Shown here: one piece after another, positions 1 through 7,797 of the stretch | How the letters are laid out: the number at the start of each line of letters is the position of its first letter | Position numbering within the stretch: the stretch's first letter is position 1 | Assembly (NCBI RefSeq): GCF_030270605.1 | Contig: NZ_BSYJ01000001.1 | Span: 186,001 to 250,000 of the forward strand | Reading direction: 5' to 3' | Origin: Biformimicrobium ophioploci | Lineage (GTDB): Bacteria; Pseudomonadota; Gammaproteobacteria; Pseudomonadales; Cellvibrionaceae | Length of the DNA stretch: 64,000 bases | Program-made: the position numbers and the translations under genes | Notes under the pieces: model-generated | Database searches by the model: none | What the model was told of the DNA's origin: nothing | Seen by the model: the letters and a program-made list of their open reading frames with translations, nothing else

Positions 1-758
1 TCTGCGCCCATGGATTCCGGGGCGCACTCAGTAGACTGCTTGTCTACCAGCTCGTGATACCAGATATCGCGGTCTGCGTGCCAGCCGATATCGCCGCCGG
101 TACGCTTGACCACCAGCACACTGTGCACGTTCGGGCAGGTCGCCAGCGCCTTGTCGACATTCTGCTTCAGGGGAATGGTGCGGCCGCCGCGCACGCCCTC
201 ATCGGCGGTAATCACCAGGGTGCAGTCAGAATCCAGGATGCGGTTATTCAGCGCGTCCGGTGAAAAGCCGCCGAACACCACCGAGTGGACCGCACCCACC
301 CGCGCACAGGCCAGCATCGCGTAGGCAGCTTGCGGGATCATCGGCATATAGATACAGACGCGATCACCTTTCTTGATGCCGCGCTCGCGCAGTGCGTTGG
401 CGAGCCTGTTCACCTCGTCACTGAGCTGCTGGTAGGTAATGGTCTCGCTGTCCGCCGGATCGTCACCTTCCCAGATGATCGCGGTCTGGTTGGCGCGCTG
501 CGGCAGGTGGCGATCGATGCAGTTCACCGTGACGTTGAGCTGGCCATCGGCAAACCAGGCACAATGGCCGCGGTTGAGGTCCTCTTCCACCACCTGCGTA
601 AACGGCTTGTCCCACTGCAGGAAACTGTTGGCCTGCTCTGTCCAGAACGCCTGCGGCTGCTCTACCGACTGGCGGTACATCTCATCGTATTTGCTGGCGG
701 AAATGTGGGCACTGGACGCGACCTGCTCGGATACCGGGCGCGTTAAGACCTCGGACAT
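1..758 (-). CDS. acs: acetyl-CoA synthetase, N-terminal part (3' end outside window)
   Basis: This is the first ~252 codons of an AMP-forming acetate-CoA ligase, which activates acetate through acetyl-AMP to acetyl-CoA in the cytoplasm. The N-terminal acetyl-CoA synthetase segment is followed by the start of the AMP-binding domain. The stretch GAVHSVVFGGFSPDAL is typical of Acs, and VRGGRTIPLK matches the region that contacts the CoA phosphate in characterised Acs. The ATG at 758 is preceded by AGGGAGA at a good distance. The P-loop-like motif and the acetylated lysine lie beyond the window edge, so intactness cannot be judged. It converges with nothing upstream; the next gene (LysR) ends 180 bp away on the same strand. 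Confidence 0.95.
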   Translation of the reverse strand, partial: MSEVLTRPVSEQVASSAHISASKYDEMYRQSVEQPQAFWTEQANSFLQWDKPFTQVVEEDLNRGHCAWFADGQLNVTVNCIDRHLPQRANQTAIIWEGDDPADSETITYQQLSDEVNRLANALRERGIKKGDRVCIYMPMIPQAAYAMLACARVGAVHSVVFGGFSPDALNNRILDSDCTLVITADEGVRGGRTIPLKQNVDKALATCPNVHSVLVVKRTGGDIGWHADRDIWYHELVDKQSTECAPESMGA

Positions 759-938
759 GGTGATCTCCCTTGGAATTATTGTTTTTCCTGTATTCGGCCG
801 ACTTTATACCGTGCCGGCACGCAAGTGACAACGCTGTCAAAAATTGTCCTGTTTCATCATACCGAGTCGCGCCGCCCCCCTCTAGCGAAAAACGCGCCGC
901 GTCCGGCGGTGTGCTATCTCACTCAGGAAACTGCGCAC

Positions 939-1838
939 TCAATCCAGATAGGCAGCGAACAGCTGGCGTTTTTCAATCTCCTGCACCAGCCAGCGCAGGC
1001 CCTTGCCGGCGCGCTCGCGCTCCCAGGCGCAATGCAGGGTGACCGGCTTCGGGCGCTGCACCGGCAGAACTACCAGCGCACCGCTTTCCAGTTGCGCACG
1101 GATACGCCGCTGCGGCAGCGTCCCGAAACCCAGCCCCTGCTCTATGGCCTGCTGTTTCGCGGCGTAATGATCCACGAGGATGCGCCGCCGCACCCGGTAC
1201 AGGCCGACAGACACCGGCGCCAGGCGTCGGGCACTGTCTCGCAACACGATCTGGGCGTGCTCGGCAAAGGCATGTTCATCCAGCTGTTCTGCAGCCAGGC
1301 CGGCAAGAGGGTGGTGTGGTGCGCACACCAGCGGCAAGGTGATGCGACCGAGTACGCTGCGCTGCACCTTCAGGCCCGGCGGCCCCTCCCGGGCCACGCC
1401 AATGATCAGGTCCGCGCGCTGGTCCATCAGTGACTCCCAGCTGCCATTCAACACTTCCTCGCGCAGCTCCAGCTCCACCTGTGGATGCGCTTCGGAGAAT
1501 TCCGCCAGCAGTGGCCACAGGGGGCCCATTGGCAACAGCGCCTCTACAACAACCCGCAGCGCCGGCTCCCAGCCGCTGGCGGCCTGCTTCGCGCGATAGG
1601 CGAGCAAATCCGCGGCCTGCAGCAGTTCGCGGCCCTGCTCCAGCAGCATGCGCCCGGTCGGCGTCATACGGGCGCGCTGGCCGGAGCGGTCAAATAGCGC
1701 CACCCCCAGGTTTTCCTCCAGCTGGCGCACTGTATAGGACAGTGCCGAGGGCACCTTATGGAGTTCCTGGGCGGCAGCCGCAAAGCTGCCACGCCGGTCG
1801 ATCGCGTCCAGTACCTGCAGGGCTTCCAGGGTAATCAT
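939..1838 (-). CDS. LysR-family transcriptional regulator
   Basis: The 299-residue protein has the standard LysR layout: an N-terminal winged helix-turn-helix (about residues 3-62, with SFAAAAQELHKVPSALSY as the helix-turn-helix) and a C-terminal effector-binding domain of the periplasmic-binding-protein type from about residue 90. It is divergent from an azoreductase gene with 110 bp between the start codons. LysR proteins usually control the divergent neighbour, so it probably regulates azoR, perhaps in response to quinones or electrophiles. That link is inference from position. No strong ribosome-binding site precedes the ATG. The ligand cannot be read from the sequence. Confidence 0.93.
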   Translation of the reverse strand: MITLEALQVLDAIDRRGSFAAAAQELHKVPSALSYTVRQLEENLGVALFDRSGQRARMTPTGRMLLEQGRELLQAADLLAYRAKQAASGWEPALRVVVEALLPMGPLWPLLAEFSEAHPQVELELREEVLNGSWESLMDQRADLIIGVAREGPPGLKVQRSVLGRITLPLVCAPHHPLAGLAAEQLDEHAFAEHAQIVLRDSARRLAPVSVGLYRVRRRILVDHYAAKQQAIEQGLGFGTLPQRRIRAQLESGALVVLPVQRPKPVTLHCAWERERAGKGLRWLVQEIEKRQLFAAYLD

Positions 1839-1948
1839 CGGTTATTCAAATTTTTTGTTGCTGAAGATCAAAATATACCGTTTTTACCGCTCAGGGCCAG
1901 TGTATATATTCGCCCTATCAATCAAATATTGTGAACAGGTAGGCCGAC

Positions 1949-2503
1949 ATGCACGCTCTTGTCCTTCGCACCAGTATCCTGGGCGATTATTCCAACTCCA
2001 ACCGCCTGCTCGACGACTGGCTGCAGGCCAGACGCCCGCAGCAGGTCACCCAGCGCAACCTCGCCGCGGAGCCGATTCCGCACCTCGATGGCGAGCGCTT
2101 CGACGCGCTCAATGCGGCCAGCAGCAACCCGGTACAGGCGCTGTCCGAGCAGCTGATCGGAGAAATTGAAGCTGCAGATGAAATCGTGATCGGCGTGCCC
2201 ATGTACAACTTTGGCGTACCGTCCCAGCTGAAAAGCTGGATGGATCACCTGGCCCGCGCCGGCCGCACATTCCAGTACACCCCAGAGGGGCCTGTGGGCC
2301 TGTTGCAGGACAAGCCGGTAACCATAATGGCCACCCGCGGCGGTGCCTACGCCAATACCGAAAACGACAACCAGTCGCCCTTTATCCGCCAGTTCCTGCA
2401 GTTCATCGGCCTTAAAAGCGTGCGCTTTGTGTACGCAGAGACGCTAGCCACCGACCAGCGCGAGCCGGCACTGGAGCGCGCAAAAGCGGAACTCGCCGCC
2501 TGA
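1949..2503 (+). CDS. azoR: FMN-dependent NADH:azo/quinone reductase
   Basis: This is a flavodoxin-like NAD(P)H oxidoreductase of the AzoR family, which reduces quinones and azo compounds by two electrons using FMN. The N-terminal phosphate-binding loop follows LVLRTSILGDYSNSNRL. The hallmark GVPMYNFGVPSQLKSWMDHLARAG segment around residues 71-94 forms the FMN pocket, and TRGGAYAN is the second flavin loop. At 184 residues it is slightly shorter than E. coli AzoR (about 200), because a loop in the middle is shorter. It is divergent from a LysR gene, a common arrangement for electrophile- or quinone-induced reductases. Its stop codon overlaps the -35 box of the downstream cupin gene. Confidence 0.9.
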   Translation: MHALVLRTSILGDYSNSNRLLDDWLQARRPQQVTQRNLAAEPIPHLDGERFDALNAASSNPVQALSEQLIGEIEAADEIVIGVPMYNFGVPSQLKSWMDHLARAGRTFQYTPEGPVGLLQDKPVTIMATRGGAYANTENDNQSPFIRQFLQFIGLKSVRFVYAETLATDQREPALERAKAELAA

Positions 2504-2528
2504 CACCCGTCGCCGCCACCGGTATAAT
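2500..2528 (+). promoter_or_regulatory. sigma-70 promoter for the cupin gene
   Basis: CTGACA (2500-2505) and TATAAT (2523-2528) are separated by exactly 17 bp, which is near consensus. The -35 box overlaps the azoR stop codon. Transcription would start near 2535, leaving about a 20-nt leader before the ATG at 2556. The cupin gene is therefore probably an independent unit despite lying just behind azoR. Confidence 0.75.
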
Positions 2529-2539
2529 GTGATCACATT
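2526..2539. promoter_or_regulatory. palindromic operator AATGTGATCACATT
   Basis: A perfect 14-bp palindrome overlaps the end of the -10 box and the predicted transcription start of the cupin gene, the classic place for repressor binding. It resembles a CRP site with the 6-bp spacer missing, so CRP itself is unlikely. The cognate regulator is unknown. Confidence 0.5.
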
Positions 2540-2555
2540 TTATGGAGGTGAGAGC

Positions 2556-2909
2556 ATGACCAAGAAATTACTGCGTATCGTCGAGGGCCAGGGCGAGCGT
2601 GAATCCGGACCGGTGGCCGCGGAAAAGCTCGTCAGCGGCAATCCAATGCAACTGACCGAGCACTTCTTCACCAATGCCAAGGGCAACTTCTTCTGCGGCA
2701 TCTGGTCTTCAGATGCCGGGAAGTGGAACATCAGCTACACCGAGGATGAGTTCTGCTACCTGATTGAGGGTGAGGCGGTGATCACGGATGCCGATGGCCA
2801 CGCCGAAACTATTCGCGCGGGCGATGCATTCTGCATGCCGGCGGGCTTTGAGGGCACTTGGGAAAGTATTGGCACCGCGAAGAAGTTTTACGCGATTTAC
2901 GAGGAATAA
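2556..2909 (+). CDS. small cupin-domain protein (cupin_3 / DUF861-like)
   Basis: The 117-residue single-domain cupin begins at the ATG at 2556, which has GGAGGT at an ideal distance; an upstream ATG in frame lacks one. The segment EDEFCYLIEGEAVITDADGHAETIRAGDAFCMPAGFEGTW carries the two cupin motifs (G-rich turn, then PxGxxGTW) seen in the DUF861 group that includes ureidoglycine aminohydrolase-like and EutQ-like proteins. The usual multiple metal-binding histidines of the first motif are largely missing, so it may bind a small ligand rather than catalyse a metal reaction. The substrate is unknown. A strong promoter with a palindromic operator precedes it. Confidence 0.82.
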   Translation: MTKKLLRIVEGQGERESGPVAAEKLVSGNPMQLTEHFFTNAKGNFFCGIWSSDAGKWNISYTEDEFCYLIEGEAVITDADGHAETIRAGDAFCMPAGFEGTWESIGTAKKFYAIYEE

Positions 2910-2922
2910 GATCGAGCTATCA

Positions 2923-2996
2923 GGCGGGCAAGGGAAAGTGTTTGCAGCAACATTTGCGCCCCTGCGCTGTTGCAAAAACACTTACCGGCGCCCGCC
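2923..2996. repeat. large imperfect inverted repeat between convergent genes
   Basis: GGCGGGC (2923-2929) pairs with GCCCGCC (2990-2996). Inside that, a 17-nt arm starting AAGTGTTTGC (2936-2952) pairs with TGTTGCAAAAACACTT (2968-2983) with a few mismatches. The loop is about 15 nt. It sits in the gap between the cupin gene and panD, which converge, so it may act as a two-way terminator or be a remnant of a small palindromic repeat element. No T-run follows it on either strand. Confidence 0.6.
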
Positions 2997-3101
2997 TCGT
3001 AGAGTTTACGGGCCCCGTTGGTAAGCGCATTTGAGACGGTAGCACGCTGCAAGGCCTCTGCATGCGCTTCCCCGGCCGGGCCCATCCTGAATCGACGGAA
3101 T

Positions 3102-3503
3102 TTAGAGCGGCAGCGCCTCGGTGCTATCGGTTTGGACCGGGATGGTATTGGTCGAACGCACGACCTGGTTGCGCTCGTCGAGGTAGACAAGCTTTGGCTT
3201 GTAAGTTTCGGCTTCTGCTTCGCTGAATGACGCGTAGGAACCGATAATCACGCGATCCCCCACCTGCACCTTGCGCGCCGCCGCTCCATTCAGGGAAATG
3301 GTACCCGAGCCGCGCTCCGCGAGAATTACATAGGTAGTAAAGCGCTCGCCGTTGCTGACATTGTAAATATCGATTTTTTCGAATTCGCGCAGGCCCGCAA
3401 GCTCGACAAGATCCTGATCGATCGCACAGGAACCGTCATACCAGAGCTCCGCCTGGGTTACCGCAGCCATGTGCAACTTGCACTTCAGCATTTCAATTTG
3501 CAT
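3102..3503 (-). CDS. panD: aspartate 1-decarboxylase precursor
   Basis: PanD makes beta-alanine from aspartate for pantothenate synthesis. The 133-residue proenzyme is self-cleaved between Gly24 and Ser25 (seen in WYDGSCAID) to create the pyruvoyl cofactor; Lys9 of the substrate pocket is in MLKCKLH. The start at 3503 gives the usual family N-terminus and has GGAG at the right distance; upstream in-frame ATGs at 3509 and 3542 do not. It lies 54 bp after panC on the same strand, so the two form a panC-panD operon. PanB, usually next to panC, is not in the window. Confidence 0.96.
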   Translation of the reverse strand: MQIEMLKCKLHMAAVTQAELWYDGSCAIDQDLVELAGLREFEKIDIYNVSNGERFTTYVILAERGSGTISLNGAAARKVQVGDRVIIGSYASFSEAEAETYKPKLVYLDERNQVVRSTNTIPVQTDSTEALPL

Positions 3504-3557
3504 AGACATCTCCGCAAAAAACCGGTTTGGTCGGGCACTCATCAGTGCCTTCTGAAC

Positions 3558-4424
3558 TCAACTGGCAGCAACTGCCGGCAACTCCAGGGAAAGGTTGTCA
3601 ATCAATCGTGCGCCGGATGTAAACATCGCGCCCAGCACGGTGATCTCGCGATCGTCATGGGCCGCGCATTGCAGCGTGCGGCTGTTGCGCACGGAAAAAT
3701 AATCCACACGGAAGCCCGCCTGCTCGATACGCGCTTTCGCCTCGCGCTCGATCCGGGCGAAGTCGCGCTCGCCCTCTTCGATCTGCCGCTTCGCCAGCTG
3801 TAGCGATTCGTACAGCACCGTCACCCGCGGACGCTCCTCATCGGTAATGAAACCGTTACGGGAACTCATCGCAAGACCATCACCTTCACGGTGCACTGGC
3901 GCGGCGACAATCTGCACCGGCATGCACAGGTCTTCCACCATGCGCCGGATAACAGCCAACTGCTGGAAATCCTTGATCCCGAAAACCGCACTATCCGGCT
4001 GGACGATATTGAACAGTTTGGTCACCACGGTGGTGACCCCTTCGAAATGGCCGGGGCGGCTGGCACCGCACAAAACGTCAGTCATGGTCGGACATACGAC
4101 ACGGGTCTGGTTATCCATGCCATTGGGGTAGACCTCGGACTCCTCCGGGCAAAACAGGAAGTCGCATTCCACGGTACGCAACTTGCCGGTGTCCGCTTCC
4201 AGCGTGCGCGGGTACTTGTCCCAGTCCTCGTTCAGGCCGAACTGCAGCCTGTTTACAAAGATGGAGACCACCACCACATCGCACTCGCTGGCCGCGATGC
4301 GCACCAGCTCCAGGTGCGCGTCGTGCAGGTTGCCCATGGTCGGCACGAAACCGATGCGCTTGCCTGCGCGGCGCACTTCAGCCAAAGCTGCGCGCAATGT
4401 ATCGATATGGTGAAAAACCTGCAT
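3558..4424 (-). CDS. panC: pantothenate synthetase
   Basis: This ATP-dependent ligase joins pantoate and beta-alanine in the cytoplasm. It is 288 residues, the normal length (about 283), when started at the ATG at 4424, which follows AGAGGG; a further upstream start adds 35 unrelated residues. The nucleotide-binding HIGH-type motif reads [11 protein letters not shown] rather than the usual MGxLHxGHxxL, with Gly replaced by Ala, but both histidines are kept. The KMSKS-like segment AMSSRNGF is present. It heads the panC-panD operon, so product and beta-alanine supply are coupled. panB must lie elsewhere. Confidence 0.96.
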   Translation of the reverse strand: MQVFHHIDTLRAALAEVRRAGKRIGFVPTMGNLHDAHLELVRIAASECDVVVVSIFVNRLQFGLNEDWDKYPRTLEADTGKLRTVECDFLFCPEESEVYPNGMDNQTRVVCPTMTDVLCGASRPGHFEGVTTVVTKLFNIVQPDSAVFGIKDFQQLAVIRRMVEDLCMPVQIVAAPVHREGDGLAMSSRNGFITDEERPRVTVLYESLQLAKRQIEEGERDFARIEREAKARIEQAGFRVDYFSVRNSRTLQCAAHDDREITVLGAMFTSGARLIDNLSLELPAVAAS

Positions 4425-4767
4425 GGCACCCTCTAGATTCGAACTTGTGGTCAGTACCCGTGCACGCGCCTGATCAAAAATTAACCAGCCGCAGGGACGG
4501 ATAATACCGGCGAAATTCGCCGGGAACAATAAGACGCCGGCGAATGTACCGCATTCACGCGCATAGACAAGAAAATTTTCCCATGGCTGAACGGTCCTCG
4601 AATTTATATTCGGTTAACGCCTGACCGAGATTCGAAATGTGGTCGATCCGATGCACTCTACAATGAAAAAGGTGCAACAAATTTCCCGCCACATTAAGGC
4701 CCGGTTCAGTGCAGCACCAGGATAATCGGTAGCCATAACAGCTGACGTTGTGCGGGAGGAGAGAAGT
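4425..4767. promoter_or_regulatory. divergent intergenic region, panC / His-rich gene, with palindrome
   Basis: This is 343 bp without a convincing gene. It should carry the promoters of panC (leftward) and of the His/Tyr-rich gene (rightward). A perfect palindrome, CCGGCGAA-A-TTCGCCGG, lies at 4507-4523, about 85 bp before the panC start, and a third copy of its arm (GCCGGCGAAT) follows at 4536-4545. These could be operator half-sites. I see no clear sigma-70 pair. Confidence 0.4.
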
Positions 4768-5436
4768 ATGTCCGGTTTTAACAACGGCCAGGCAAAGAAA
4801 AACGGCCTGTGGAAATTGACCACAGCTGCGGCGGTGTCCGCATTTTTTTTCTGGCCTGGCATGACACTGGCCGACCGGGTCTCTGACCCGGTTCAGCAGC
4901 TCAGTACAGATCCCGGTTACGGCCATCGGATGCACGTGCATCCCGGCAACGTGGTAACACCGCGCCACCGTCATCGTGCCAAGCCACTGCACTACAACCA
5001 CCATCGACCTAACGTGCGCCCGGGCCATCATTACAGGGACTATTACGGCTATCAGGCGCGCCATCGGGCCTACCCGCGCAGATACCACCGCCCGCCACAG
5101 CATTATGGCCGCGGTCTATACCACCGCCCCAGCCACTATCACTACGGCTACTACCATCGCCGGCTGCCGCCTTCCTATGTGACTTTCAGGATCGGTAACC
5201 GCCCGCTGTATTACAGCGCCGGCATTTATTACCGTCCCCACTACAGCGGCTTTGTCGTGGCGCGCCCACCCTACGGCTTGACCGTGCGCCGCCTGCCTGA
5301 CGGCGCTGCACGCCTGCGCTGGCGCAATGGTTACTACTACGTGGCCTACGGCACCTTCTACAAGTGGGACCGTCACAAGCGCGGTTACCGCGTGGTGGTG
5401 AACCCGGGCTTCGATCGCGCGGGCGCATTCCGCTAG
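4768..5436 (+). CDS. exported His/Tyr-rich protein (DUF6515-like)
   Basis: The 222-residue protein starts at the ATG at 4768, preceded by GGAGGA at 7 nt. It has an N-terminal hydrophobic segment (about residues 16-36, ending GMTLA-D) that looks like a signal peptide, so it is probably periplasmic or surface-exposed. Residues ~50-145 are low-complexity and extremely rich in His, Tyr, Arg and Pro. The C-terminal part (YYSAGIYYRPHYSGFVVARPP ... GYRVVVNP) resembles the DUF6515 family of unknown function. The histidine content suggests metal binding, but this is inference. The next gene in the same direction encodes a lipoprotein, and a probable terminator lies between them. Confidence 0.75.
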   Translation: MSGFNNGQAKKNGLWKLTTAAAVSAFFFWPGMTLADRVSDPVQQLSTDPGYGHRMHVHPGNVVTPRHRHRAKPLHYNHHRPNVRPGHHYRDYYGYQARHRAYPRRYHRPPQHYGRGLYHRPSHYHYGYYHRRLPPSYVTFRIGNRPLYYSAGIYYRPHYSGFVVARPPYGLTVRRLPDGAARLRWRNGYYYVAYGTFYKWDRHKRGYRVVVNPGFDRAGAFR

Positions 5437-5499
5437 CCGCAGCCCCCGCAAATCCGTATCCGGTATCAGTAGATACCACCTTGGGTACAGTATCTGATA

Positions 5500-5527
5500 C
5501 GCGGCAGGGAGGCCGCGCCTGATTTTT
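5500..5527 (+). terminator. probable terminator after the His-rich gene
   Basis: CGCGGC (5500-5505) and GCCGCG (5512-5517) form a 6-bp stem with a 6-nt loop, followed after 5 nt by TTTTT. Just upstream, GGTATC/GATACC (5462-5477) and GTATC/GATAC (5490-5500) form further small inverted repeats. Confidence 0.5.
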
Positions 5528-5574
5528 CTTATCGCCTTAAGCTGCAGCATATTCCGTTGCCGCAGGAGGCGAAC

Positions 5575-6234
5575 ATGTCCGGACCAAAACTGAGCCCGAG
5601 GGGCTGCGTAACACTTCTGCTTTTTCTTTTCTTGCCTCTGGTTTCCGAGTGCGCCGGCAACAGAAGCCATCACAACAGCAGTGTGATGGACTACCTGTAC
5701 CCGCACGGCAATACCACCGTGACTGAGGCAAAAAAGCCACAGCTACAATTGCCGCTCGCCTTTACCTACTGGTCAGTGATCGGTGCCTATGTGGTACGCG
5801 GCGAAAAAAACGATACCCGCACGATGCTCGACACGGCAGTGTTCGACATGAACAGCAACCGGATGCTGTTCCGTGCTCCGGGAGTAAGCGCAGTTAAGGG
5901 GCGCGCCACCCCGGTCAATCTTTCCGAGGCACTACGCGAAGACAGCCTTGAGGGCTTCCAGCACGCCGCTGACGACATGACTGTAAACCTGCAGCAGCAG
6001 TTACGGCAGTTTACCCAGAGCCTGCGCGACAACCCTGACAGTGCCGACATCCAGTTCAGGCCCGGTTATGCGGGTGGCGCCGGCCACTGGCTGTTGCTGG
6101 TGGCCGGGGTGGTACTGGCGGGAATGCGCAGCGCTCAGAGCTGGCGCATGGGACGGCCCGGCCGGCCCCACTCGACATGGAATTTCTTGCCGCGCGGCTT
6201 GTCCACGCGCTCGAAGGTGTGTGCGCCGAAATAG
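5575..6234 (+). CDS. putative rhombotarget lipoprotein with GlyGly-CTERM-like tail
   Basis: The 219-residue protein starts at the ATG at 5575 (AGGAGG at 5564-5569). A hydrophobic signal (residues 12-25) ends in LVSEC, a slightly unusual lipobox with Glu before the lipidated Cys26. The motif after the cysteine (AGNRSHHNSSVMDYLYP) resembles the family annotated as rhombotarget lipoprotein. Near the C-terminus, GYAGGAG (residues 164-170) is followed by a hydrophobic helix (172-184) and Arg residues, matching the GlyGly-CTERM signal processed by rhombosortase. The frame then runs 28 residues further than such signals normally do, and its last 100 nt are antisense to the gnd 3' end. Function is unknown; no rhombosortase gene is in the window. 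Confidence 0.7.
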   Translation: MSGPKLSPRGCVTLLLFLFLPLVSECAGNRSHHNSSVMDYLYPHGNTTVTEAKKPQLQLPLAFTYWSVIGAYVVRGEKNDTRTMLDTAVFDMNSNRMLFRAPGVSAVKGRATPVNLSEALREDSLEGFQHAADDMTVNLQQQLRQFTQSLRDNPDSADIQFRPGYAGGAGHWLLLVAGVVLAGMRSAQSWRMGRPGRPHSTWNFLPRGLSTRSKVCAPK

Positions 6235-7667
6235 TCCCGCTGGCCCTGCAGCAGGTTGGCCGGTAACGTTTCACAGCGATACGAATCGTAGTAGGCCAGC
6301 GCGCTGCTGAAAGCGCCACAGGGAATGCCGAGCAGGGTTGCATTAGCAATCGACTTGCGCCAGTTGGCCTGGTACTTGTTGATCTGTTCTGCGAAGAAGC
6401 TGTCCAGCAACAGGTTATGCAGGTCTTCCTGGCGCTGGTAGGCCTCGGTGATGGACTGCAGGAAAGCCGCGCGGATGATGCAACCGGCGCGCCAGATTTT
6501 CGCGATGCTGCCAAAGTCCAGCTGCCAGCCGTGTTCATCGGACGCCATCTGCATCAGCTGGAAGCCCTGCGCATAGGCGCAGATCTTGGAACAGTAGAGC
6601 CCGTCATGCAGGCTCTGGATAACCGCGTCCCTGTCCGCCACCAGCGCCTGGTCGATTGCGGGACCCTGCAACAGTTTCGATGCAAGCACCCGGTCCTCTT
6701 TCAGGGTCGAGAGAGAGCGCGCGTATACGGCCTGGGCAATGGTCGGCGCCGGACTGCCAATCTCGAGACTGCTCACCGCGGTCCACAGGCCGGTGCCCTT
6801 CTGGCCGGCCTTGTCCAGGATCAGGTCAACCAGCGGGGCATTGGTGTCACTGTCGACCTCGCGCAGTACCTCGGCAGAGATCTCGATCAGGTAGCTTTCC
6901 AGCACACCCTTGTTCCATTCCGCAAATACGTCGCTGATTTCGGCAGGGCTCATATCGAGGCCGGCACGCATCAGGTGGTAAGCCTCGCAGATCAACTGCA
7001 TGTCGGCATACTCGATGCCGTTGTGGACCATCTTCACATAGTGGCCGGCGCCGCTGGGACCGATATAGGCCGCACAGGGCTCGCCCTCCTTCACCGGGTT
7101 GCCCGGCTCGAAACGCTCGATCGCCTTACCGGTGGCCGGGTCCACCTTGGCCGCAATGGCCTCCCACACCGGCTCGATGCGCGCCCAGGCATAGGGGTCG
7201 CCGGACGGCATCAGGGATGGTCCGAAACGCGCCCCCACCTCGCCGCCGGATACGGCGGTGGAGAAAAAGAAAAACTGGCCGCGGTACTGCTTTTCGCGCC
7301 GCACCGTGTCGGTCCACAGGCTGTTGCCGGTATCGACGATGATATCGTCTGCCTTGATGCCGGCGTCCACTAGCTTGTGGCAGACATCGTCAACAATGTC
7401 GCCGGCCGGGATCGACAGCACGATCATGTGGGGCACGGTCAGGCGCGACAGCAGCTCGGTGTAGGAGCTGCAGCCGACAATACGCCCGCCCTTGCCGGAC
7501 TCCGCCTTGTCCTGCGCCATCGCGTCCTCGATTTTCTGGTGGTCGAGGTCGAATGCGGCGATACGATAGCCGTTGTCTGCGAGATTCAGGGCCAGATTCT
7601 TGCCCATGACGCCGAGGCCGATCAGGCCGATGTCGCACTTTTCAGCAGCAGCTTCAGTCTGTGACAC
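6135..7667 (-). CDS. gnd: 6-phosphogluconate dehydrogenase, decarboxylating
   Basis: This is the oxidative pentose-phosphate enzyme that converts 6-phosphogluconate and NADP+ to ribulose-5-phosphate, CO2 and NADPH. The N-terminal Rossmann motif is GLIGLGVMGKNLALNL. The substrate-binding block includes SGAGHYVKMVHNGIEYADMQ with the catalytic Lys, and the C-terminal domain ends with QGQRDYFGAHTFERVD. At 510 residues it is longer than the E. coli enzyme (468), with a short N-terminal extension and a few insertions. It lies 130 bp downstream of dnaB on the same strand. Its 3' end overlaps, tail to tail, the reading frame of the lipoprotein gene on the other strand by 100 bp. Confidence 0.97.
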   Translation of the reverse strand: MSQTEAAAEKCDIGLIGLGVMGKNLALNLADNGYRIAAFDLDHQKIEDAMAQDKAESGKGGRIVGCSSYTELLSRLTVPHMIVLSIPAGDIVDDVCHKLVDAGIKADDIIVDTGNSLWTDTVRREKQYRGQFFFFSTAVSGGEVGARFGPSLMPSGDPYAWARIEPVWEAIAAKVDPATGKAIERFEPGNPVKEGEPCAAYIGPSGAGHYVKMVHNGIEYADMQLICEAYHLMRAGLDMSPAEISDVFAEWNKGVLESYLIEISAEVLREVDSDTNAPLVDLILDKAGQKGTGLWTAVSSLEIGSPAPTIAQAVYARSLSTLKEDRVLASKLLQGPAIDQALVADRDAVIQSLHDGLYCSKICAYAQGFQLMQMASDEHGWQLDFGSIAKIWRAGCIIRAAFLQSITEAYQRQEDLHNLLLDSFFAEQINKYQANWRKSIANATLLGIPCGAFSSALAYYDSYRCETLPANLLQGQRDYFGAHTFERVDKPRGKKFHVEWGRPGRPMRQL

Positions 7668-7797
7668 AAAAAATTCCTTGGGTATTGTCGCGGGCCGCAG
7701 CGGGCCGCAACTTCAAATGGGTTACTAAAAATAAAGCACATCCGCGCGATGTAGCTGCAATGCCACATCGCCGCAGAGATTTGTTGAGGTAGCTGGA

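Noticed and set aside
2526-2539. CRP site in front of the cupin gene
   Set aside because: TGTGA and TCACA arms overlap with no 6-bp spacer, so CRP would not bind as a normal dimer; kept as a palindromic operator of unknown factor.
6417-7373. 318-codon plus-strand open frame opposite gnd
   Set aside because: Antisense shadow of a complete gnd gene without ribosome-binding site or recognisable domain.
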